Origin: DATIVK01 sp035465955
GTDB lineage: Bacteria > Myxococcota > Myxococcia > Myxococcales > Anaeromyxobacteraceae
Assembly (NCBI GenBank): GCA_035465955.1
Contig: DATIVK010000099.1
Coordinates: 1-6,723 of the forward strand
Length of the DNA stretch: 6,723 nt
Direction: 5' to 3'
The notes below the pieces were generated by a model, which made no database searches, was not told the DNA's origin, and was given only the letters and a program-made list of their open reading frames with translations. Of this stretch, positions 1 to 6,065 are shown in pieces; positions within the stretch are counted from its first letter, which is position 1; every line of letters starts with the position of its first letter. The position numbers and the translations under genes were made by a program.

Positions 1-587
1 GGGTGAGGGAGCAGCGGCGGCGCGCGCTGGGGCTGCACGAGGTGAGCGGCGTGACCGTGCGCCCGGGGGTCTGGTACTCGCCGGGCCACACGTGGCTCCT
101 GCGGCGAGGGGAGGGGGCCGTCGAGGTCGGCATCGACGACCTCGCGCTGCGTCTCCTCCCGGCGGTGACCGCGGTGGACGCCGCCCGGACCGGGACGCGC
201 GTGAAGCGCGGCGACACGATCGTCACGCTCTGGGGGGGCGGCCGCAAGCTCCCCGTCCGCGCGCCGTTCGACGCGCGGGTCGCCGGCGTGAACGCGTCGG
301 TCGTCCGCGACCCGTCGCTCGTCCGCTCCGACGGCTACGGCAAGGGGTGGTTGGTGGCGCTCGAGCCGGCGAACGACGAGTGGACGCGCCTGCCCTCCAA
401 CGCGGCCGCGGACGGCTGGATGGCGGCGGAGGCGCGCCGCTGGAACCTGCACCTCGAGCAGGCGCTCGGGATCGCGGCGGCGGATGGGGGCGAGCTGATC
501 ACTCCGGCACCCTGGCTGCTCGGCGAGGAGCGCTGGCGAGCCCTCGCGTTCGCCTTCATGGACCCCGCCTCCGAGGGGGACAAGTGA
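1..587 (+). CDS. Glycine-cleavage H-like protein (lipoyl-domain fold), 5'-partial
   Basis: The first complete codon is at position 3 (a GTG), but the frame is open to the left edge, so the true start probably lies outside; 194 residues are visible. Counting from that codon, a GcvH-type fold is seen: WYSPGHTWL (24-32), VEVGIDDLA (40-48), an APFDARVAGVN stretch (87-97) matching the AP(V)xGxVxxVN turn of H proteins, then YGKGWLVAL (112-120). In GcvH the lipoylated lysine lies seven residues before that alanine; here the position is Gly80, and the nearest lysine, Lys82, is out of register. The protein may therefore be non-lipoylated. From memory, related GcvH-like proteins in metal-reducing Deltaproteobacteria carry an N-terminal membrane helix, which would be in the missing part. 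The C-terminal tail (about 130-194) has no motif I recognise. The stop is followed by a hairpin-rich gap, so this gene is probably not in the downstream operon. Family call fairly sure; function unknown. Confidence 0.75.
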   Translation, partial: VREQRRRALGLHEVSGVTVRPGVWYSPGHTWLLRRGEGAVEVGIDDLALRLLPAVTAVDAARTGTRVKRGDTIVTLWGGGRKLPVRAPFDARVAGVNASVVRDPSLVRSDGYGKGWLVALEPANDEWTRLPSNAAADGWMAAEARRWNLHLEQALGIAAADGGELITPAPWLLGEERWRALAFAFMDPASEGDK

Positions 588-624
588 TGGGGTGCTGCTG
601 AAAGGCCCTACATACCCAAGCAAG

Positions 625-667
625 GCCGCGCGGTTGGCTCCCGAGGGAGCCAACGCGCGGCAAATTT
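625..667 (+). terminator. Long bulged hairpin after the GcvH-like gene, possible terminator
   Basis: Bases 625-641 pair with 646-661 in a 16-bp, very GC-rich stem with one bulged G (633) and a CGAG loop. The inner part, TTGGCTCCC/GGGAGCCAA, is perfect. The stem is followed by AAATTT, so the T run is only three long and an intrinsic terminator is not fully convincing. Placed 37 bp after the stop at 587, it most plausibly ends or protects the upstream transcript. Bases 632-638 (GGTTGGC) can alternatively pair with 672-678 (GCCAACC), so a switching structure is possible. Confidence 0.45.
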
Positions 668-725
668 CGTCGCCAACCAGCTGCGCGATTGCGCGCACCC
701 CCTGGTGCGCCAAAACGTCGCATCC

Positions 726-746
726 CCCCGTCGATAGAGGGGTTTT
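726..746 (+). terminator. Short hairpin with T4 tail, possible terminator or attenuator
   Basis: CCCC (726-729) pairs with GGGG (739-742), and TC (731-732) with GA (737-738), around a GATA loop, with G730 bulged. TTTT follows at once (743-746). The shape is that of a weak intrinsic terminator about 110 bp before the cytochrome start. It could be a second terminator for the upstream gene or an attenuator in the cytochrome leader; the sequence does not decide. The stem is short and the T run is minimal. Confidence 0.25.
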
Positions 747-760
747 CAGCATTTCGCCAT

Positions 761-802
761 TGGACAGTCTGCCTCGCCCCTGATAGATGGCGGGACCGTC
801 TA
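761..802 (+). promoter_or_regulatory. Weak promoter-like sequence overlapped by a dyad
   Basis: TGGACA (761-766) matches five of six bases of a -35 box. With a 17-bp spacer, TAGATG (784-789) matches only three of six bases of a -10 box and lacks its conserved last T. An imperfect dyad, TAGATGG-N5-CCGTCTA (784-802, one mismatch), sits on the -10 and could be an operator or a small RNA hairpin. This gap is the only sizeable non-coding stretch before the six-gene overlapping unit, so its promoter is expected hereabouts or further upstream. No sigma-54 pattern (GG-N10-GC) was found at the places checked. Confidence 0.2.
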
Positions 803-856
803 CACCCTCAATTCGGCGCTGCTGAGGAACCCAACACTTCCCGGAGCTGGGCAACG

Positions 857-1912
857 ATGAAGCGATATCTATTGGCGTTCCTGTTCGCGATGGGCGCGAT
901 GCCGGCGCAGGCCGGCATCCCCGCCGAGCAGGACAGCTGCCTCGACTGCCACACCGACGAGTCGATGTCGTTCGACCTCCCGGGCGGCGAGAAGCTCTCG
1001 CTGGCCGTGAACAAGGACAACTTCGCGAAGTCGGTCCACGGCGAGATGCTTCGGTGCACCGACTGCCACTCGGACAAGAAGGACGATCACGCCGACGGTG
1101 AGATCACCATCGGTGGCGCGCCCGCGAAGACGAAGCGGGAGCTCACGATCGCCTACTACGAGCAGTGCAAGGGCTGCCACTTCGCCAACTACACGAAGAC
1201 GCTCGACGGCGTGCACTTCGCCCTGATGTCGAAGGGGAACAAGCAGGCGGCCGTCTGCGTCGACTGCCACGGCGCCCACGACATCACGCGCCCCGGGCAG
1301 CCCCGCAACCGCATCTCCCAGATGTGCAGCCGCTGCCACGCCGAGGAGGCGAAGGTCTACGCGGCGAGCGTGCACGGGATGGCGGTCGAGTCGTCCTCCG
1401 ACGTCCCGGTCTGCACCGACTGCCACCGGGCGCACGACACCGCGGATCCGCGCGAGGGCGCCCTCGCGATGCGGACCCCCGAGATCTGCGGCCGCTGCCA
1501 CGGCAACGAGAAGCTGATGACGAAGTACGGCCTCTCCACGCACGTGGTCGACACGTACCTCTCCGACTTCCACGGGATGTCGGCGACGCTCCAGCACAAG
1601 AGCACCAAGGACTCCGGTGAGCGGCTGGCGGCGGTCTGCACCGACTGCCACGGCGTCCACGACATCCGCAAGGGCAGCGACCCGAGCTCGCAGGTCATGG
1701 CGGCCAACCTCCAGAAGACCTGCCAGAAGTGCCACCCCGGCGCCTCCGCGAACTTCCCGAAGGCCTGGATGTCCCACTACCAGCCGACGCTGGACAAGGC
1801 CCCCGCCGTCTGGGCCGCCCAGATGTTCTACCGGATCCTGATCCCCTTCATGGTCGGAGGCCTCGTCCTCCAGATCGCGCTGCACCTCTGGCGCGTCGTG
1901 GTGAATCGATGA
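857..1912 (+). CDS. Nine-haem c-type cytochrome with C-terminal membrane anchor
   Basis: This is a 351-residue exported electron-transfer protein. The ATG at 857 is chosen because it opens a signal peptide (KRY, hydrophobic core, AQA-G cleavage near residue 19) and has GGAG ten bases upstream; the frame stays open further upstream but reads through non-coding leader. Nine CXXCH haem-binding motifs begin at residues 28, 67, 104, 134, 157, 186, 211, 261 and 289. Three are followed by xxHD (H141, H193, H268), and HG- or VH-type histidines (H61, H120, H173, H239) precede the haem pairs; these are likely axial ligands. A hydrophobic helix at about 327-348 anchors the C-terminus, leaving the haems in the periplasm. 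The stop overlaps the next gene (ATGA, 1909-1912), a cytochrome b, so the two probably form a quinone-linked oxidoreductase. It belongs broadly to the cytochrome c3/NapC-NrfB-like multihaem group; I cannot name the exact family or electron acceptor. Confidence 0.92.
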   Translation: MKRYLLAFLFAMGAMPAQAGIPAEQDSCLDCHTDESMSFDLPGGEKLSLAVNKDNFAKSVHGEMLRCTDCHSDKKDDHADGEITIGGAPAKTKRELTIAYYEQCKGCHFANYTKTLDGVHFALMSKGNKQAAVCVDCHGAHDITRPGQPRNRISQMCSRCHAEEAKVYAASVHGMAVESSSDVPVCTDCHRAHDTADPREGALAMRTPEICGRCHGNEKLMTKYGLSTHVVDTYLSDFHGMSATLQHKSTKDSGERLAAVCTDCHGVHDIRKGSDPSSQVMAANLQKTCQKCHPGASANFPKAWMSHYQPTLDKAPAVWAAQMFYRILIPFMVGGLVLQIALHLWRVVVNR

Positions 1913-2646
1913 GCACGAATACGACGTACATCGTCCGCTTCAACGTGCAGCAGCGCGTGGAGCACCTCGTCACGATGGTGCTGTTCACGCTGCTCTGCCT
2001 CACCGGCCTCCCGCAGAAGTTCTTCCAGGCGAACTGGGCCCACGGCCTCGTCGACCTGTTCGGCGGGATCTCCAGCACCCGGCTGATCCACCGGATCTGC
2101 GGCCTCCTCCTCGCCCTCTCGACGGTCGTCCACTTCGCGGGCGCGATCGCGTCGATCCTGGCGAAGAAGTCCTCGATGTCGATGATCCCTGGGCGCAAGG
2201 ACTTCGAGGACGCCATCCTGCAGCTCCGCTACTACCTCGGGATGACGCAGCAGCACCCCCACTACGACCGGTACGACTACAAGATGAAGTTCGAGTACTG
2301 GGGGCTCGTCTTCGGCAACGTCATCATGATCGCGAGCGGCTTCGTCCTGTACTTCCCGGTCAAGGTGGCGGCCCTCCTCCCGGGGCAGGTGATCCCGGTG
2401 GCCAAGGTGTTCCACTCGAACGAAGGGCTGATGGCCTTCTTCGTGATCGCCATCTGGCACATCTTCAACGCCCACCTGAACCCCGACGTCTTCCCCTTCG
2501 ACGCCGGCATCTTCACTGGTAAGATCTCCCGCGAGCGGATGCTGCACGAGCACCCCCTCGAGCTGGCCAGGATCGAGGGGACTCCCCCGGACGTGGAGGC
2601 ACACGGCGCCGCTCACGCGCATGACGGTCGTCTCAACGTGGGCTGA
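1909..2646 (+). CDS. Membrane b-type cytochrome (b561/FdnI-like), quinone-linked partner
   Basis: The 245-residue membrane protein starts at an ATG that overlaps the cytochrome c stop; GGTGA at 1900-1904 serves as ribosome site. Four hydrophobic segments are seen at about 19-36, 60-84, 130-150 and 170-190. Histidines that could bind two b haems are H19 (RVEHL), H61 (RLIHR), H75 (VVHF), H169 (FHSNEG), H184 and H188 (IWHIFNAH). This is the pattern of the cytochrome b subunits of formate dehydrogenase and Ni/Fe hydrogenase, about the usual length for the family. The likely role is quinol oxidation or quinone reduction in the inner membrane, exchanging electrons with the neighbouring periplasmic cytochrome. 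A soluble loop at about 86-129 is rich in His and Tyr (QQHPHYDRYDY). The tail (about 205-245) is hydrophilic and His-rich. No dehydrogenase or iron-sulfur subunit is encoded in the window, so the electron donor or acceptor is open. Confidence 0.88.
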   Translation: MSTNTTYIVRFNVQQRVEHLVTMVLFTLLCLTGLPQKFFQANWAHGLVDLFGGISSTRLIHRICGLLLALSTVVHFAGAIASILAKKSSMSMIPGRKDFEDAILQLRYYLGMTQQHPHYDRYDYKMKFEYWGLVFGNVIMIASGFVLYFPVKVAALLPGQVIPVAKVFHSNEGLMAFFVIAIWHIFNAHLNPDVFPFDAGIFTGKISRERMLHEHPLELARIEGTPPDVEAHGAAHAHDGRLNVG

Positions 2647-3607
2647 CATCCTCACCCAGGCGATCTTCCACTCCCTCGTCGCGTCCCTCTTCGTCGAGGC
2701 GCTGGTGAGGGGGTGGCAGGTCGCCGAGCCACGCCAGCGGATCGCCCTGCGGCTCCTCGCCCTGGGCTATCCGCTGGTGCTCTTTCCAGGGCTCGTCGCC
2801 CTCGGCGCGGAGCGCGGCGAGGAGTCCTTCCGCGACGCGACCGCGATCTTCTCGGCGCGCGCCTGGGACGACCTCCGCTTCCTCCGGCTCGGGCTGAACG
2901 CCTGGTGGACCGGGTTCTTCGCGGCGGCGGGGATCGCGCTCTTCCTCATCGACTTCCTCCCGCTCTTCCGGCGGAAGGGGCGACCCCCGGGCGCCGCAGC
3001 CGGCGCCGAGGTGGTCACCCGGCTCGACGCGGTCCTCTTCCCGGTGGCGAGGAAGCTCGGGGTCCGTGCGCCCCCGGTCCGTTGGGTCGACTCGGAGGTC
3101 CCGATGCTCTTCTGCACGGGGGTGCGCCGGCAGGAGATCGTCGTCTCCCGCGGCGCGCTGGGGCTCCTCGACGACGAGGAGCTCGAGGCCGCCTTCGCCC
3201 ACGAGCTGGCGCACCTGTCCCGCCACGACCCTGCCACGAGCTGGGCGATCATGGCCGCGCGCGGGATCATGTTCTTCAACCCCGCCTTCCAGGTCGTGTC
3301 GCGCGTGATCATCCGGGACGCCGAGCACGTCGCGGACGAGCGCGCGGCTGCCGTCTGCGGACACCGGCTGCCGCTCGCCGCCGGCCTCCTGAAGCTCCAC
3401 CGGGCCACGTCGCGGTACGCCCCCGTCCCCCGCTCCCTCCCGTTCGCCGCCGCGCTCACCGAGCCGATCGAGAAGGCCCACGCGCGCGATCTCGAGGTCC
3501 GCTGCCGGCGGCTGCTCGGGCCGGCCCCGCGCCCGCTCCGGTTCGGCCCGGCCCGGATCGTCCTCGCCGCCGCGGCCCTCACCGCCGTGCTCTACTTCGT
3601 CGTATGA
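2621..3607 (+). CDS. Membrane metallopeptidase, M48/M56 (HtpX/BlaR1-like)
   Basis: This is a 328-residue zinc peptidase. The active-site helix AHELAHLSRHD gives the HEXXH zinc motif at residues 194-198 (H194, E195, H198). RDAEHVADERAA (232-243) supplies the third ligand, E235, in an ExxAD pattern. FNPAFQVVSRV just before it resembles the NPxxW region of M56 (BlaR1/MecR1) peptidases; the call between M48 and M56 is not settled. Hydrophobic segments at about 10-29, 45-62 and 97-113 precede the catalytic domain, and another closes the protein (311-328). The ATG at 2621 overlaps the cytochrome b gene by 26 bases and has no clear ribosome site, suggesting coupled translation; a start further in would lose part of the first helix. 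No BlaI-type repressor or PBP-like sensor domain is seen. It may process or quality-control membrane or exported proteins of this operon, but that is inference. Confidence 0.85.
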   Translation: MTVVSTWADILTQAIFHSLVASLFVEALVRGWQVAEPRQRIALRLLALGYPLVLFPGLVALGAERGEESFRDATAIFSARAWDDLRFLRLGLNAWWTGFFAAAGIALFLIDFLPLFRRKGRPPGAAAGAEVVTRLDAVLFPVARKLGVRAPPVRWVDSEVPMLFCTGVRRQEIVVSRGALGLLDDEELEAAFAHELAHLSRHDPATSWAIMAARGIMFFNPAFQVVSRVIIRDAEHVADERAAAVCGHRLPLAAGLLKLHRATSRYAPVPRSLPFAAALTEPIEKAHARDLEVRCRRLLGPAPRPLRFGPARIVLAAAALTAVLYFVV

Positions 3608-4182
3608 CCGCGTCCGTCCGCGAGCCCACGGCCTCCCTCGTCGAGCTCGTGAAGATGCTCGTGATCCTGATCTGGGTCACGAGCGCGACCGCCGTCACCC
3701 TCGGCGTGCTGGGGAGGGCGCCCGCCTGGCTCGCCGGCGAGGAGCGCCACGTCCGCGCCGTGGAGACGATCGACGAGGCGGCGCGCCGGGTCGACGCGCG
3801 GCTCTACCTGCCCGCCTACTTCCCGAAGCGGCTCGCGTGGCCGCCGGCCCGGATCCGGATCGCCGGCGGCCGCGGCGGCTCGGTCGCGGTCACCTTCGCC
3901 TCGTCGGAGGACGGCCTCCCATCGCTCCTGGTCTTCCAGGCGACCCGCGCCGGCGATCCCATCTCGCCGCTGCTGCTGGGGAGGCCGGACGTCCTGAAGG
4001 AGAGCCGCACGACGGTCGGCCGCGTCCCGGCGACCATCTCCACCGTCGTGATCGACGGCGCCGTCTGGCAGCAGCTGTCGTGGCAGCTCGACGGCATCCC
4101 GCTGGTGCTCCGCGCGCGGAGCGCGGAGCCCGAGCTCCACCGGCTCGCCCACGGCCTGCGGCGCGAAGGGAGCGGCCCGTGA
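3604..4182 (+). CDS. Single-helix membrane protein of unknown function
   Basis: The 192-residue protein starts at ATG 3604, overlapping the peptidase stop by four bases (ATGA). Without a clear ribosome site, it is probably translated by re-initiation. One transmembrane helix at about 13-36 follows a short N-terminus with an acidic and a basic charge. The rest (about 45-190) is soluble and probably periplasmic. It contains LYLPAYFPKRLAWPP (67-81), a strand-rich centre (93-112, 138-170) and no cysteine, so it binds no haem c. The xLPxxFP region faintly recalls DUF4367-type domains found in anti-sigma or sporulation-related membrane proteins, but the resemblance is weak and I do not name the family. 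It lies between a membrane peptidase and a sensor kinase: it could be a peptidase substrate, a chaperone-like partner or an accessory to the sensor. Its base composition matches its neighbours. Confidence 0.7.
   Translation: MTASVREPTASLVELVKMLVILIWVTSATAVTLGVLGRAPAWLAGEERHVRAVETIDEAARRVDARLYLPAYFPKRLAWPPARIRIAGGRGGSVAVTFASSEDGLPSLLVFQATRAGDPISPLLLGRPDVLKESRTTVGRVPATISTVVIDGAVWQQLSWQLDGIPLVLRARSAEPELHRLAHGLRREGSGP
4165..4172 (+). promoter_or_regulatory. Ribosome-binding site deciding the kinase GTG start
   Basis: GAAGGGAG lies six bases before the GTG at 4179. The kinase frame is open for a long way upstream, but only this GTG has a purine-rich site, the four-base overlap with the preceding stop (GTGA, 4179-4182), and a following N-terminus of normal length before the first membrane helix. 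Confidence 0.5.
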
Positions 4183-6065
4183 CGGCCTCCACGACCCGTC
4201 GCCCCTCCGCCCCCCGCGCGAGCGGCGGGATCGGGCTGCGCCCCCGCGTCTACCTCCTGATGGCGACCGGCGTCGCCTTCCCGCTGATCGTGGCCGGGAT
4301 CGTCGGCAGCTACTGGCTCCACGCCACCGAGGAGAGGGTGAACGCCGGCTGGCTCTCGGCGGCGCAGGCGGTGGCGGCCGACCTGGACGCGAAGGTGACG
4401 AGCGACCTGCGCGTCCTCCAGAAGCTCGCCGCCGCGACGGGCGGCCACCTCTCGCACCCCGCCGACGCCGAGGACCGCAAGGCGGTGCAGAAGGCGATGG
4501 AGCAGCTCCAGCACCGCGCCCCGGTCTGGCTGCTGGACGAGATGGGCTACGTCGTCGCGGAGTCGCTCGCCGGCTCCGGCACGAGCATCTCGATGGCCGC
4601 CCTGGACGACATCGCGGACGCGCTCGGCGACGGCCGCCCCCACCTGTCGAGGCTCCTGCCGCAGGGGCACGGCCACGCCGTGTACGAGGCGGTGCCGCTC
4701 CGGAGCTACAAGGGGGAGGTCGTCGGCGTCGCGGTCTCCCGCCTCGATCCGGCCACGCGCGCCTTCGCCGCCTCGCTGGGGCTCCTGAAGCGGGGAGAGA
4801 CGGGCTCGGCGGACCTCCTCGACGACCGGGGGACGATCGTCGCGAGCACCGACGAGACCCGGGTCGGGCGGGTGATCCGCTGCAGCAAGCAGTTCGGGGA
4901 GTGGGTGAGGAAGAAGGAGACCGTCGGCGGGCGGTGCCGGGCGTGCCACGGCGGCGGCGACGACGAGACGGGCGGCGACGTGGTGGCGCGGGAGGTCTAC
5001 GCCTTCGCCCCGCTCGCCGCGGCGCCGTGGGGGATCCTGGTCCGCCAGGAGGCGCAGGAGGCGCTCCCCTTCGACGCGGGGGTGCCGTGGGTGGTGCTCG
5101 GCTCGCTCCTCTACGCCTTCATGGTCGTCGTCTTCTCCTGGGGCGCGGCGCGGAGCGTGACGCTCCCGGTGAGCGTCCTGACCCGCGAGGCGGAGCGGAT
5201 CTCGGCGGGCGACCTCTCCCGGGCCATCCCGGACCTCGGCGAGGACGAGATCGGCCGGCTCGGGCAGGCGCTCGAGAAGATGCGCACCTCGCTGCGCGAT
5301 CTCATCCTGCGGGTCGCCAACCAGAACGCCATCCTCGAGGAGCGGGTCGAGGAGCGCACCCACGCGCTCGCGGAGGCGAACGACCGGCTGCGCGAGCGCG
5401 AGGCGACGCGCGGAGAGCTGCTGCGCAAGGTGATCACGGCGCAGGAGGACGAGCGGAAGCGGATCGCGCGCGAGCTGCACGACGAGACGAGCCAGTCCAT
5501 CGCGGCGCTGCGGATGGGGATCGAGGTCGCGGGGGACGCGATCCGGTCCGGCGCGCAGCCGCGGCTCGACGAGGTGAAGGCCCTCGCGACGCGCACGCTG
5601 GAGGACGTCCACCGGCTCATCTTCGACCTGCGCCCGTCGGTGCTCGACGACCTCGGCCTCCTCGCCGCGATCGAGTGGTACGCGGACCGCACGCTGCGCA
5701 AGAAGGGGATCTCGGTCCGCTGCGAGTTCGAGGAGCTGGGCGGGCGGCTCGCGCCCGAGATGGAGACGGCGCTCTTCCGCGTCTGCCAGGAGGCGATGAG
5801 CAACGTCGCCCACCACGCCGAGGCGACGGCGGTCCTCGTGGAGGTGGCGGCCGACGCGGGGGAGGTCCGGGTCTCCGTCGAGGACGACGGGAGGGGCTTC
5901 GATCCCGGCGCGCCGCAGGCCGACGAGAAGCGGAAGCACTGGGGGTTGCTCGGCATCCGCGAGCGCGCGGAGATCCTCGGGGGCACCGCGACCATCGAGT
6001 CGGCCGTTGGCAAGGGGACGCGGGTCGAGGTACGAATCCCGCTCGCCCCCATGGTGATCGAGTGA
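4179..6065 (+). CDS. Sensor histidine kinase, HisKA_3 type, with haem-c motif in its Cache-like sensor domain
   Basis: This 628-residue membrane kinase has two helices, at about 25-47 and 301-322, flanking an extracytoplasmic domain of about 250 residues. The distal half of that domain (GETGSADLLDDRGTIVAST, 206-224) is Cache-like. An insert there carries CRACH (residues 253-257, bases 4935-4949), a standard haem-c attachment motif; C235 and the GHGH histidines H164/H166 lie nearby in sequence. Then come a HAMP domain (about 323-376, DEIGRLG), a coiled coil (about 376-415), the dimerisation/phosphoacceptor helix with ELHDET (H434, DxxQ-less NarL-type) and the ATPase domain: N box around N542, DDGRGFD (569-575) and GLLGIRERA (589-597). 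It probably autophosphorylates H434 and passes phosphate to the regulator encoded next, whose start overlaps its stop. Sensing of redox state, oxygen, NO or another haem ligand is inferred from the haem motif; a plain ligand-binding Cache role remains possible. Confidence 0.93.
   Translation: MTASTTRRPSAPRASGGIGLRPRVYLLMATGVAFPLIVAGIVGSYWLHATEERVNAGWLSAAQAVAADLDAKVTSDLRVLQKLAAATGGHLSHPADAEDRKAVQKAMEQLQHRAPVWLLDEMGYVVAESLAGSGTSISMAALDDIADALGDGRPHLSRLLPQGHGHAVYEAVPLRSYKGEVVGVAVSRLDPATRAFAASLGLLKRGETGSADLLDDRGTIVASTDETRVGRVIRCSKQFGEWVRKKETVGGRCRACHGGGDDETGGDVVAREVYAFAPLAAAPWGILVRQEAQEALPFDAGVPWVVLGSLLYAFMVVVFSWGAARSVTLPVSVLTREAERISAGDLSRAIPDLGEDEIGRLGQALEKMRTSLRDLILRVANQNAILEERVEERTHALAEANDRLREREATRGELLRKVITAQEDERKRIARELHDETSQSIAALRMGIEVAGDAIRSGAQPRLDEVKALATRTLEDVHRLIFDLRPSVLDDLGLLAAIEWYADRTLRKKGISVRCEFEELGGRLAPEMETALFRVCQEAMSNVAHHAEATAVLVEVAADAGEVRVSVEDDGRGFDPGAPQADEKRKHWGLLGIRERAEILGGTATIESAVGKGTRVEVRIPLAPMVIE

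Noticed and set aside
592..783. Open frame of 63 codons in the gap, starting from an ATG-less context before the cytochrome gene
   Set aside because: It has no ribosome site, its codon use is unlike that of the neighbouring genes, and it lies across the hairpins; it is more likely non-coding leader.
762..801. Near-direct repeat GGACAGTCT / GGACCGTCT, 31 bp apart
   Set aside because: Eight of nine matching bases in a gap of this size is about what chance would give; no third copy was seen.
689..856. Upstream extension of the cytochrome c frame
   Set aside because: It would put 56 residues before an evident signal peptide and read through hairpin sequence; the ATG at 857 is preferred.
588..856. 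Possible insertion-sequence remnant, because of the lower GC and inverted repeats
   Set aside because: No transposase fragment, no paired terminal repeats and no target duplication could be found.
857..1912. Assignment to a named Geobacter cytochrome (Cbc or Omc series)
   Set aside because: The haem count and gene order are suggestive but I cannot match the sequence to a specific named protein.
3816..5939. Very long minus-strand open frame opposite the kinase and the small membrane protein
   Set aside because: It is rich in Arg, Asp, Leu and Pro with no recognisable motif, as expected for the antisense of high-GC genes.
4901..6061. Upstream extension of the response-regulator frame through the kinase gene
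   Set aside because: The translation there is low-complexity Arg/Gly/Ala, a frame-shifted reading of the kinase; the receiver domain begins right after the GTG at 6062.
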